From the NCBI RefSeq assembly GCF_947488515.1, contig NZ_CANKZF010000003.1, positions 558,001-622,000 on the forward strand: a stretch of DNA of 64,000 nucleotides, written 5' to 3'. The DNA comes from an uncultured Nocardioides sp. Lineage in GTDB: Bacteria > Actinomycetota > Actinomycetes > Propionibacteriales > Nocardioidaceae. Shown here piece after piece: positions 23,887 to 30,926 of this stretch. A program made the translations under genes and the position numbers. The notes under the pieces are model-generated. The model was not told where the DNA came from. It did no database searches and worked only from the letters and a program-made list of their open reading frames with translations. Every line of letters starts with the position of its first letter. Position 1 is the stretch's first letter.

Positions 23887-24831
23887 TCACGCGACGCGCA
23901 TGCGGCTCTCGAGGACCTTACGGATCCGGCGAGCGAGCACCGCAGGGCGCTGCAGGTCGGCCCACGTGATGCGGATACAGATCCAACCCTTCTCCACGCA
24001 GATCTGCTCCTCGCGCCGCTTCTCGCGCATCAAGTAGTCAGCGAGGGACTCGCCCGGTCGCCGATGAGAGTCGTACTTGATCCGACCATCGAACTCGAGG
24101 AAGACCCCCAGCGCGCGCCAGAGGAAGTCGACGATGCCGAGCAGATTGCCGTGCGCGTCGCGGACCTCCACCTGAGGCTCGGGCCGGGCAATGCCATGCT
24201 CGAAGAAGAAGTGCCACACCCGCGCCTCAGCCACGTTCGTCAACCGTGCGTCAGCGCGCGCGAGGACGAGCCGGGTGCCGAGACTGCCGGGCCAGCGCAT
24301 CGCGTCCTTCGCCACCTCCTGCAGCTCGGCGAGCGTGGTGAGCTCTCGGTTCAACACGCCGCACGCCGCAACGAGGCCCGCTTCGGCGCCGTGTGCCGTG
24401 GCCACCTCGATGGCGGCGCGAGCCGGGTGCGTGGCCCGGACACCATCGCGTACCACCCACCAGCGCCTCCCCAACGTGGCGCGGTGGTGCACGACGCCCG
24501 CCTCGCGCCGTCCGGGGCGACCATCCGTACGCGTCAAGTGCGTCTCGTCGAACCCGACGCCCCAAGCGTCGACCCCGTGCTCGGAGAGAGCAGTCTGGTG
24601 GCTGAGCACGGCCGTGGGATGGGCTCTGCGCAGGACTGCGCGAGCACGTGCCCGCGCCATCTCCACGTCTCCGAACTCCTTGACCAGCTCGGTCGCAACG
24701 TAAGCGCCGTGGCGTAGTCGCGTGAGGTCGCCTGCGACGACGCGCAGGTGGATGTCACGGTCGGTGAGCCCGATGGCGATGAGGTCACGACGGAGCAACA
24801 CATCGTCGGAGGAAAGGTTGAACTCGGCCAT
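23887..24831 (-). CDS. AbiEi-antitoxin-like/DUF559 domain protein
   Basis: The 314-residue protein has an N-terminal winged-helix start (VLLRRDLIAIGLTDRDIHLR, VVAGDLTRLRHGAYVA) like type IV antitoxins (AbiEi_4). The C-terminal part (residues ~225-310) has a Vsr/DUF559-type PD-(D/E)XK core: GIVDFLWRALGVFLEFDG, later REKRREEQICVEKGWICIRI. It may bind and cut DNA. The start at ATG 24831 is inferred from the family-like start MAEFNLSSDD. No toxin partner lies beside it. Several codons are more A/T-rich than in its neighbours. The gene is the only cargo between two 67-bp inverted repeats. Confidence 0.75.
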   Translation of the reverse strand: MAEFNLSSDDVLLRRDLIAIGLTDRDIHLRVVAGDLTRLRHGAYVATELVKEFGDVEMARARARAVLRRAHPTAVLSHQTALSEHGVDAWGVGFDETHLTRTDGRPGRREAGVVHHRATLGRRWWVVRDGVRATHPARAAIEVATAHGAEAGLVAACGVLNRELTTLAELQEVAKDAMRWPGSLGTRLVLARADARLTNVAEARVWHFFFEHGIARPEPQVEVRDAHGNLLGIVDFLWRALGVFLEFDGRIKYDSHRRPGESLADYLMREKRREEQICVEKGWICIRITWADLQRPAVLARRIRKVLESRMRVA

Positions 24832-24912
24832 GCCTGTAGTGGTGCCCGCCCTGAGTCCGCCCGAAAACACAGCAACCTCGCCCTGGGGACAACCGCTGCT
24901 CGTCGGGGGGTC

Positions 24913-24979
24913 CTGACTCCTGGAGGGGATTGCGAAGGCCTCCAGGAGTCAGATTCCCCGCTCGAGCGGGGATTCCGCG
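24913..24979 (+). repeat. Right terminal inverted repeat of the AbiEi/DUF559 gene unit
   Basis: This is the inverted counterpart of 23800-23866 (56 of 67 identical). It contains an extra perfect hairpin not present on the left: GACTCCTGGAGG (24915-24926) pairs with CCTCCAGGAGTC (24939-24950). The 18-bp palindrome TCCCCGCTCGAGCGGGGA is shared with the left end. Confidence 0.65.
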
Positions 24980-24983
24980 TCCG

Positions 24984-25016
24984 CTCAGCGATCCCCGGCT
25001 GACCGGGGATCACTGA
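24984..25016 (-). terminator. Stem-loop terminator of kamA
   Basis: CTCAG-C-GATCCCCGG, loop CTGA, CCGGGGATC-A-CTGAG form a 15-bp stem with one mismatch. It lies 22 bp beyond the kamA stop codon on the minus strand. There is no long T-run, as is common in actinobacteria. Confidence 0.6.
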
Positions 25017-25038
25017 GAAGGGAAGACGACGACAGGAC

Positions 25039-26505
25039 CTACCAGGCCTGGAGGGCGGCGGTACGACGCGAGGCCTCGGCCATCTCGGCGGCCTTGAGCG
25101 ACGCCTCGTCGAGGCGCCCGTGCTGCTCCCACCACTGCTGGCCGGCCTCGGGGAGGGTGTGGATCGGGTCGTAGTACTCGTAGTAGCGCGAGAGGGCCTC
25201 GACGTCGTCGGACTCGATCGAGGTGCGGTAGTTCTTCGTCCAGTAGGAGATGCCGTGCTCGGTGTCGTAGTCGGCGTTCTGGTGCACCCAGCGCTTGCCG
25301 ACGAACGGCACGTCGCACACGATGCGCGGCGTCGCGAAGCCCGGCAGGTAGCCCATGATGTGGTGCTGCAGGCGCTGGGCGTCGGCGAGCGAGACCCGCC
25401 AGTGCTCCGAGAACGGGATCATGTCGCACATGTAGAAGTAGTAGGGCATGATCTGCGCGCCGTCGAGGAGCCGGAAGCACAGGTCGAGCAGGGCGTGCGG
25501 GTCGGCGTTGACGCCGTCGAGCAGCACCCCCTGGTTGCGTACGTCGCGCAGGCCGGCGTCGAGCATCGCCCGCGAGGCCTCGGCCACGATCGGCGTGATG
25601 GAGTTCGCGTGGTTGGCGTGGGTGTGCATCGCCAGCGAGACGCCGCGCGAGCGCGCGACGGCGGCGACACGGGCGACGCCCTCGACCACGTCGGGCTGCA
25701 GCCAGTGCTGCGGCAGGCCGATGAGGGCCTTGGTCGCCAACCGGATGTCGCGGATGTTGTCCACCTCGAGCACCGACATGAGGAACGCCTCGAGGCGCGG
25801 CCACGGCATGTTGGCGACGTCGCCACCGGAGACCACGACGTCGCGCACGGACGGCGTACGACGCAGGTAGTCGATCATGTCGCCGAGCCGGTCGTTGGGC
25901 TTGCCGGCGAACTTCAGCTTGTCGATGACCGCGGTCGAGTTGCCGACGAGGTCCATGCGGGTGCAGTGGCCGCAGTACTGCGGGCACGTCGGCAGCAGCT
26001 CGGCGAGCACCTTGGTGGGGTAGCGGTGGGTGAGGCCCTCGGTCGCCCACATGTCGTGCTCGTGGAGCGAGTCGCGCGCGGCGTGCGGGTGGGAGGGCCA
26101 GTCGGTGCGGCGGTCGCTGAAGACCGGGACCATGTAGTGGCGCACCGGGTCGGCGTAGAACGCCTCGGTGAGCGAGCCCGGGCCCCCCGGCGTCACGGAC
26201 GGCACCATCGTGTTCATCATCTGCGGCGGCACGAGCATCGACATCGTGGCCCGCTCGGCCTGGTCGCGCTCGAGGTCGGCGTAGAAGCGCTCGTCGAGGA
26301 GGTCGCCCATCAGCTCGCGGAGCTGCTTGACGTTCTTGATGCAGTGGGCGCGCTGCCACTGGACGGAGGCCCAGTCCGCGGCGGTCACGTCGGACCAGCC
26401 CGGGAAGCGCGTCCAGTCGGGCTCGACGAGCTCGACCCGCTGGTAGGGGTAGGGCTGGCCGGTGGCGAGTGCCCCCTCCAGCGAGGTGGCGGTCTCGATG
26501 CTCAT
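25039..26505 (-). CDS. kamA: Lysine 2,3-aminomutase KamA (radical SAM)
   Basis: The 488-residue enzyme converts L-lysine to L-beta-lysine with S-adenosylmethionine, a 4Fe-4S cluster and PLP. The cluster cysteines are C174, C178 and C181 in LPTCPQYCGHCTRMD. HRYPTKVL before them and DVVVSGGDVANMPW after them are family motifs. It is longer than clostridial enzymes (about 416-470) because of an N-terminal extension. AAGGAG is placed 6 nt before the ATG at 26505; an open extension upstream is antisense to kdd. A glutamate 2,3-aminomutase is the alternative, but the neighbours are all from lysine degradation. Confidence 0.93.
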   Translation of the reverse strand: MSIETATSLEGALATGQPYPYQRVELVEPDWTRFPGWSDVTAADWASVQWQRAHCIKNVKQLRELMGDLLDERFYADLERDQAERATMSMLVPPQMMNTMVPSVTPGGPGSLTEAFYADPVRHYMVPVFSDRRTDWPSHPHAARDSLHEHDMWATEGLTHRYPTKVLAELLPTCPQYCGHCTRMDLVGNSTAVIDKLKFAGKPNDRLGDMIDYLRRTPSVRDVVVSGGDVANMPWPRLEAFLMSVLEVDNIRDIRLATKALIGLPQHWLQPDVVEGVARVAAVARSRGVSLAMHTHANHANSITPIVAEASRAMLDAGLRDVRNQGVLLDGVNADPHALLDLCFRLLDGAQIMPYYFYMCDMIPFSEHWRVSLADAQRLQHHIMGYLPGFATPRIVCDVPFVGKRWVHQNADYDTEHGISYWTKNYRTSIESDDVEALSRYYEYYDPIHTLPEAGQQWWEQHGRLDEASLKAAEMAEASRRTAALQAW

Positions 26506-26633
26506 GGGTTCTCCTTGCGGTGGCCCCGGACCGCGGTGGGCGGCGGGGGTCAGGTCTGACGGCGCGCCGGTTGTGTGTGCGGCGACACATCTGGGAGAGT
26601 ACGTGGAGAACATGCGGCGAGTCCAATGCCACG

Positions 26634-26648
26634 CCGCAAGATTTGCGG
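26634..26648 (+). promoter_or_regulatory. Palindrome in the kamA-kdd divergent promoter region
   Basis: CCGCAA-GAT-TTGCGG is a perfect 6-3-6 inverted repeat 33 bp before the kdd ATG, within the 175-bp shared upstream region. It is a candidate operator for control of both transcription units. Confidence 0.35.
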
Positions 26649-26680
26649 TTCTAAGCGATGAACCTAGAAGGATGCCCTGC

Positions 26681-27760
26681 ATGAAGACCTCCTCGGACAT
26701 CCAGGCGGACGTCCGCACCAGCGACCCGACCGGCCTGCACCGTGTCCTCGACGACGGCGCCGTGCTGCCCCAGGCCGCGCGGCGCCTCGACACCCGCGCC
26801 GAGCTCTGGCCCGATGAGGTGCGGATCCGTGTCGAGCGGCTCAACCTCGACGCCGCGTCGTTCCGCCAGCTCGAGCGCAAGCACACGAAGTACGGCGAGA
26901 AGCACGGCGATGCCGTCCGCGCCGAGGTGCTCGACATCGTCGCCACCCGCGGCAAGATGCAGAACCCCGAGACCGGCTCCGGCGGGATGCTCGTCGGCAC
27001 GGTCGAGGAGGTCGGTCCCGAGTCGCCGCTCGGCCTCGCGGTGGGGGACCGCGTCGCGACCCTGGTCAGCCTCACGCTGACCCCGCTCGTCATCGAGGAC
27101 GGCCTGGCCCGCTGGGACGGCGACAGCGAGCAGGTGCCGTGCGACGGCTACGCCGTGCTGTTCGGCCGCTCGATCGCCGCCGTCATCCCCGACGACCTCG
27201 ACCCGGCCCTCTCGCTCAGCGTGATGGACGTCTGCGGCGCTCCGGCCCTCACCGCCCGCGTCGTGGAGGAGTACGTCGCCCGCGGGCACGCCCCGGTCGT
27301 CGCGGTCATCGGGGGAGCGGGCAAGTCCGGCTCCCTCAGCCTGGCCGCCGCCCGCAAGTCCGGCGCCTCCCGGTCGATCGGCGTCGTGCCCCACGAGGCC
27401 GAGCACGACCTCCTCACCGCCGCCGGCCTCGCCGACGCCGTCGCCGTTTCCGACGCCCGCGACCCGATCGCGCTGCGGGACGCCGTCACCGCCGCCGGCG
27501 GGCCGGCCGACGTCACCGTCGTGTGCGTCGACGTCCCCGGGTGCGAGGGCGGCGCGATCCTCGCCACCGCCGAGGGTGGCACCGTGATCTTCTTCTCCAT
27601 GGCCACCAGCTTCAGCGCCGCCGCCCTGGGCGCCGAGGGCCTGGCCGCCGACGTGCGGATGCTGGTCGGCAACGGCTACGTCCCCGGCCACGCCGCCTAC
27701 GCGATGGAGCTGCTGCGCGGCGACGCCGGCGTCCGCGGGCTCTTCGAGCGGAGGATCTGA
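26681..27760 (+). CDS. kdd: L-erythro-3,5-diaminohexanoate dehydrogenase Kdd
   Basis: The 359-residue oxidoreductase has a quinone-reductase-like N-terminal domain (residues ~30-180; TGSGGMLVGTVEEVG) and a Rossmann region with VIGGAGKSGSLSLAAARKSG near 210-229. In lysine fermentation it oxidises 3,5-diaminohexanoate to 3-keto-5-aminohexanoate with NAD. AGAAGG lies 8 nt before the ATG at 26681; an ATG at 26672 is the alternative. It begins the operon kdd-kamD-kamE-kal, divergent from kamA. Confidence 0.92.
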   Translation: MKTSSDIQADVRTSDPTGLHRVLDDGAVLPQAARRLDTRAELWPDEVRIRVERLNLDAASFRQLERKHTKYGEKHGDAVRAEVLDIVATRGKMQNPETGSGGMLVGTVEEVGPESPLGLAVGDRVATLVSLTLTPLVIEDGLARWDGDSEQVPCDGYAVLFGRSIAAVIPDDLDPALSLSVMDVCGAPALTARVVEEYVARGHAPVVAVIGGAGKSGSLSLAAARKSGASRSIGVVPHEAEHDLLTAAGLADAVAVSDARDPIALRDAVTAAGGPADVTVVCVDVPGCEGGAILATAEGGTVIFFSMATSFSAAALGAEGLAADVRMLVGNGYVPGHAAYAMELLRGDAGVRGLFERRI

Positions 27761-27761
27761 C

Positions 27762-29354
27762 ATGGCCCGCCCCACGAGCGCCCTCGGCATCGACCGCGGC
27801 GACGTACGCCGTGCCCGCACGCTGGCCCGCCAGGTCGGCAAGCCGATCGTCGACCTCGCCCAGCGCCACACCACGGTGAGCGTCGAGCGCGCCACCCTGC
27901 GGCTCGCCGGACTCGGCGGCGCCGACCCGGACGGCACCCCGTGGGTCAACCGGCTCGCAGACGTCGTACGCGCCGACGTCGGGCTCGAGCACGGCGTCAG
28001 CCTGCCGGTGTGGGACGCCCTGCTCCGCGGCGAGGGCGACGACCTGCTCACGCTCGCCCAGAAGGCCGCCGCAGGCTCGGTGACGTTCCGCGTGCCCGAG
28101 GGCAAGGACGCGAAGCGCGCGAGCGCTGCCGCCCGCAAGGCCGTCGGGGCCGGCATCAAGCAGGTCGACCGGCAGCGCGTCGCCCGCGAGCGGATGATCG
28201 CGAAGGTCGGCGACGCCCCGAGCAAGCCCTGGATCTACCTCATCGTCGCCACCGGCGACATCCACGAGGACATCCCGCAGGCGCAGGCAGCCGCGCGCGA
28301 GGGTGCCGACGTCATCGCCGTGATCCGCTCGACCGGCCAGTCGCTGCTCGACTTCGTCCCGGAGGGCGCCACCCGCGAGGGCTTCGCCGGCACCTACGCC
28401 ACCCAGGAGAACTTCCGGCTCATGCGCGCCGCCCTCGACGAGACGTCGAGGGAGCTCGGCCGCTACGTCCGCCTCACCAACTACGCCTCCGGGCTGTGCA
28501 TGCCGGAGATCGCGGCGCTCGCCGGGCTCGAGCGGCTCGACATGATGCTCAACGACTCGATGTACGGGATCCTCTTCCGCGACATCAACCCGATCCGCAC
28601 CTTCGTCGACCAGCGCTTCAGCCGCCAGGTGCACGCCCGCGCGGGGATCATCATCAACACCGGCGAGGACAACTACCTCACCACCGCCGACGCGATCGAG
28701 GCCGCCCACACGGTCACGACGAGCCAGCTGCTCAACGAGTACTTCGCCAAGGAGGCCGGTCTCGAGGACTGGCAGCTGGGCCTGGGCCACGCCTTCGAGA
28801 TCGACCCCGAGGTGCCCGACTCGTTCCGGCTCGAGCTGGCCCACGCCATGCTCGCCCGCGAGCTGTTCCCGGACGCGCCGCTCAAGTGGATGCCGCCCAC
28901 CCGGCACATGACCGGCGACATCTTCAAGGGCTACCTGCTCGACGGCTTCTTCAACCTCGTCGGTGCGATGACCGGCCAGGGCATCCTGCTCGTCGGCATG
29001 ATGACCGAGGCGGTCGTGACGCCGTGGATCTCCGACCGCGACCTGGCCCTGCAGAACGTCCGCTACGTGATGAACGCTGCCGGCAACCTGCGCGAGGATT
29101 TCCACCCCTCGCCCGACGGCTTCATCGCCTCGCGTGCCCGGGAGGTGCTGGGCGAGGCGATCGGCCTGCTGGAGGACATCAAGGCCGACCGCAGCGTGCC
29201 GGGGGAGCCGCCGCTGCTCTCGGCGATCGCTGACGGCACCTTCGGCCTGATGAAGCGCCCGGCCGACAAGGGCAGGGGCCTCGACGGCGTCGCCGAGAAC
29301 GCGCCCGACTACTACAACCCGGCGACCGAGATCCTGGACGGAGACCAGCGATGA
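27762..29354 (+). CDS. kamD: Lysine 5,6-aminomutase alpha subunit KamD
   Basis: The 530-residue catalytic subunit carries the TIM-barrel part of an adenosylcobalamin- and PLP-dependent aminomutase that moves the terminal amino group of beta-lysine to carbon 5. Recognisable segments are DLAQRHTTVSVERATLRLAG near residues 26-45, STGQSLLDFVPEGATREGF, LTNYASGLCMPEIA and HMTGDIFKGYLLDGFFN. Length agrees with the clostridial subunit (about 516). It starts one base after the kdd stop codon and overlaps kamE by ATGA. Confidence 0.94.
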   Translation: MARPTSALGIDRGDVRRARTLARQVGKPIVDLAQRHTTVSVERATLRLAGLGGADPDGTPWVNRLADVVRADVGLEHGVSLPVWDALLRGEGDDLLTLAQKAAAGSVTFRVPEGKDAKRASAAARKAVGAGIKQVDRQRVARERMIAKVGDAPSKPWIYLIVATGDIHEDIPQAQAAAREGADVIAVIRSTGQSLLDFVPEGATREGFAGTYATQENFRLMRAALDETSRELGRYVRLTNYASGLCMPEIAALAGLERLDMMLNDSMYGILFRDINPIRTFVDQRFSRQVHARAGIIINTGEDNYLTTADAIEAAHTVTTSQLLNEYFAKEAGLEDWQLGLGHAFEIDPEVPDSFRLELAHAMLARELFPDAPLKWMPPTRHMTGDIFKGYLLDGFFNLVGAMTGQGILLVGMMTEAVVTPWISDRDLALQNVRYVMNAAGNLREDFHPSPDGFIASRAREVLGEAIGLLEDIKADRSVPGEPPLLSAIADGTFGLMKRPADKGRGLDGVAENAPDYYNPATEILDGDQR

Positions 29355-30094
29355 GCCTCATCCGCCCCTATGGCGACACCACCGGCGACGGCATGGTGCA
29401 GCTGTCGTTCACCCTCCCGATCGAGCACTCCAAGGTCGCCGAGGGCGCTGCCGCGCAGCTGGCCAACAAGATGGGCATGGATCCGGCCCTGGTCGTCCAC
29501 GCCAAGCCGATGGGGGAGGGCTTCACGTTCTTCGTCGTCTACGGCCGGGTCAACCACCTCGTCGACCCGAGCACGGTCGAGGTCGTGGAGCGCGACTACC
29601 CCCTGCTGACGCCCAAGGAGGCCAACGCCGCGATCAAGCGGTCGATGCGGCGCCGCCTGGTGGTCGTGGGCGGCTGCATCGGCACCGACGCCCACACCGT
29701 CGGCATCGACGCGATCCTCAACATCAAGGGGTTCGCGGGGGAGAAGGGCCTGGAGTACTACCGCGAGCTCAAGGTCGTGAACCTCGGCGCCCAGGTGTCC
29801 GTCCCGCAGCTCGTCGAGGCCGCCCGCGAGGAGAAGGCCGACGCCGTGCTCGTCTCGCAGGTCGTCACCCAGCGCGACGCCCACCTGCTCAACACCCGGG
29901 AGATGTCCGCGGCCTTCCGCGAGGCCTACCCGGCCGCCAAGCGCCCCCTGCTCGTCGTCGGCGGACCCCGCTTCGACGAGACGATGGCCGGCGAGCTCGG
30001 AGTCGACCGCGTCTTCAGCAGGGGTACGACGCCGGGCGAGGTCGCGTCGTACATCGTCCACCGGATCACCCAACCGAAGGAGAAGGCGTCGTGA
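29351..30094 (+). CDS. kamE: Lysine 5,6-aminomutase beta subunit KamE
   Basis: The 247-residue subunit binds adenosylcobalamin in the base-off form through D113-x-H115-x-x-G118 (GTDAHTVGID). K126 in ILNIKGFAG lies 11 residues after the histidine, exactly the spacing between His133 and the PLP-binding Lys144 of the clostridial beta subunit, so it is the likely PLP lysine. The pair with KamD is complete. Its stop overlaps the kal start (GTGA). Confidence 0.95.
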   Translation: MSLIRPYGDTTGDGMVQLSFTLPIEHSKVAEGAAAQLANKMGMDPALVVHAKPMGEGFTFFVVYGRVNHLVDPSTVEVVERDYPLLTPKEANAAIKRSMRRRLVVVGGCIGTDAHTVGIDAILNIKGFAGEKGLEYYRELKVVNLGAQVSVPQLVEAAREEKADAVLVSQVVTQRDAHLLNTREMSAAFREAYPAAKRPLLVVGGPRFDETMAGELGVDRVFSRGTTPGEVASYIVHRITQPKEKAS

Positions 30095-30507
30095 CCGAGT
30101 CCACCTCGTCCGGGACGCGCGTCGGCACCGTGGTCACGCACCGCCGCTACGTCCCGTACTCCCACGCCCACTACGCCGGCAACCTCGTGGACGGGGCCTA
30201 CAGCCTCGGCCTGTTCGGCGACGTGGCCACAGAGATGTGCATCGTGCTCGACGGCGACGAAGGGCTGTTCGCGTCCTACTCCGACGTCCAGTTCCGGGCG
30301 CCGGTCCGGGCCGGCGACGTCCTCGAGATCACCGCGACGCTGGTGAAGGAGGGGACCCGCAGCCGGGTGATGGACTTCGCCGTGAACGTCGTCGGGAGGG
30401 GCGCTCCGAGCGAGGCCGCACCCGGGCGCGCGGAGGTCCTGGACCCGCCGGTGGTCGCGACGACCGCCACGGGCACGGTCGTCGTCCCGCCCACACCGCG
30501 CGACTGA
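30091..30507 (+). CDS. kal: 3-aminobutyryl-CoA ammonia-lyase Kal
   Basis: The 138-residue hotdog-fold protein eliminates ammonia from L-3-aminobutyryl-CoA to give crotonyl-CoA. The region THRRYVPYSHAHYAGNLVDG and SYSDVQFRAPVRAGDVLEIT are family-like; the tail after residue 112 is extra and rich in A, P and V. It is the last gene of the kam operon and overlaps kamE. The start is GTG. Confidence 0.9.
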   Translation: MTESTSSGTRVGTVVTHRRYVPYSHAHYAGNLVDGAYSLGLFGDVATEMCIVLDGDEGLFASYSDVQFRAPVRAGDVLEITATLVKEGTRSRVMDFAVNVVGRGAPSEAAPGRAEVLDPPVVATTATGTVVVPPTPRD

Positions 30508-30517
30508 TACCCCGACC

Positions 30518-30546
30518 GTCGGCGTGTCATGCGCCGACACGCCGAC
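30518..30546 (+). terminator. Terminator hairpin of the kdd-kamD-kamE-kal operon
   Basis: GTCGGCGTGTC and GACACGCCGAC form a perfect 11-bp stem around a 7-nt loop, 11 bp after the kal stop codon. Confidence 0.65.
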
Positions 30547-30748
30547 AGCGCTGAGATTTGTCGAGCCAGATTCGCCCGGCCATCAGTCCGTTGACCTGCA
30601 GGAACGCACGTCGTCGCAGGTCAGGGACGTGTTGACACGTCCTCGCGAGGACGAGAGGGTTTCGGGGTCCGCCTGTGCAGCTCGCGGGTGGCGCCTTCGG
30701 CAGAGCGGAGACGAGCGTGGGGCACGCGGAGCCAGCGGTGCCCACCGC

Positions 30749-30766
30749 CCGTCGACCGGTCGACGG
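30749..30766. promoter_or_regulatory. Perfect 18-bp palindrome upstream of lnt
   Basis: CCGTCGACCGGTCGACGG is its own reverse complement. It lies 160 bp before the lnt promoter; it could be a regulator site, but its distance from any start is large. Confidence 0.35.
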
Positions 30767-30914
30767 CGCCCCGCGGGGGCTGGATGCGGGAGGGACCACA
30801 GGGCCGTAGACAACTTCGCGCGCTCGTCAGCCAGACGAGTGCGTGTTGGTCCGAAGCCCCCCGGTTCCTCCCGCACCGCTGCAGGCGCTCGATCCTCCCC
30901 ATCGGGCCGTCGGC

Positions 30915-30920
30915 TACGGT
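30915..30920 (+). promoter_or_regulatory. Leaderless -10 box of lnt
   Basis: TACGGT is followed by 6 nt and the GTG at 30927, which decides this start over a longer frame from 30843. Confidence 0.5.
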
Positions 30921-30926
30921 CTGTGC

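Larger units (their letters stand above)
30508..30914. other. Intergenic region between the kam operon and lnt
   Basis: This stretch of about 400 bp has no convincing gene. It contains the kam terminator (30518-30546), an 18-bp perfect palindrome (30749-30766) and a further imperfect hairpin near 30817-30842 (GCGCTCGTC and GACGAGTGC). The frames crossing it are arginine-rich and lack start signals. Confidence 0.5.

Noticed and set aside
23887..24831. A complete type IV toxin-antitoxin pair
   Set aside because: Only the AbiEi-like protein is present; no nucleotidyltransferase toxin (AbiEii) is encoded beside it.
25039..26505. Glutamate 2,3-aminomutase instead of lysine 2,3-aminomutase
   Set aside because: The sequence alone does not exclude it, but all neighbours (kdd, kamD, kamE, kal) belong to lysine degradation.
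26506..27093. N-terminal extension of KamA into the kdd region
   Set aside because: The frame is open but antisense to kdd; AAGGAG lies correctly before the ATG at 26505.
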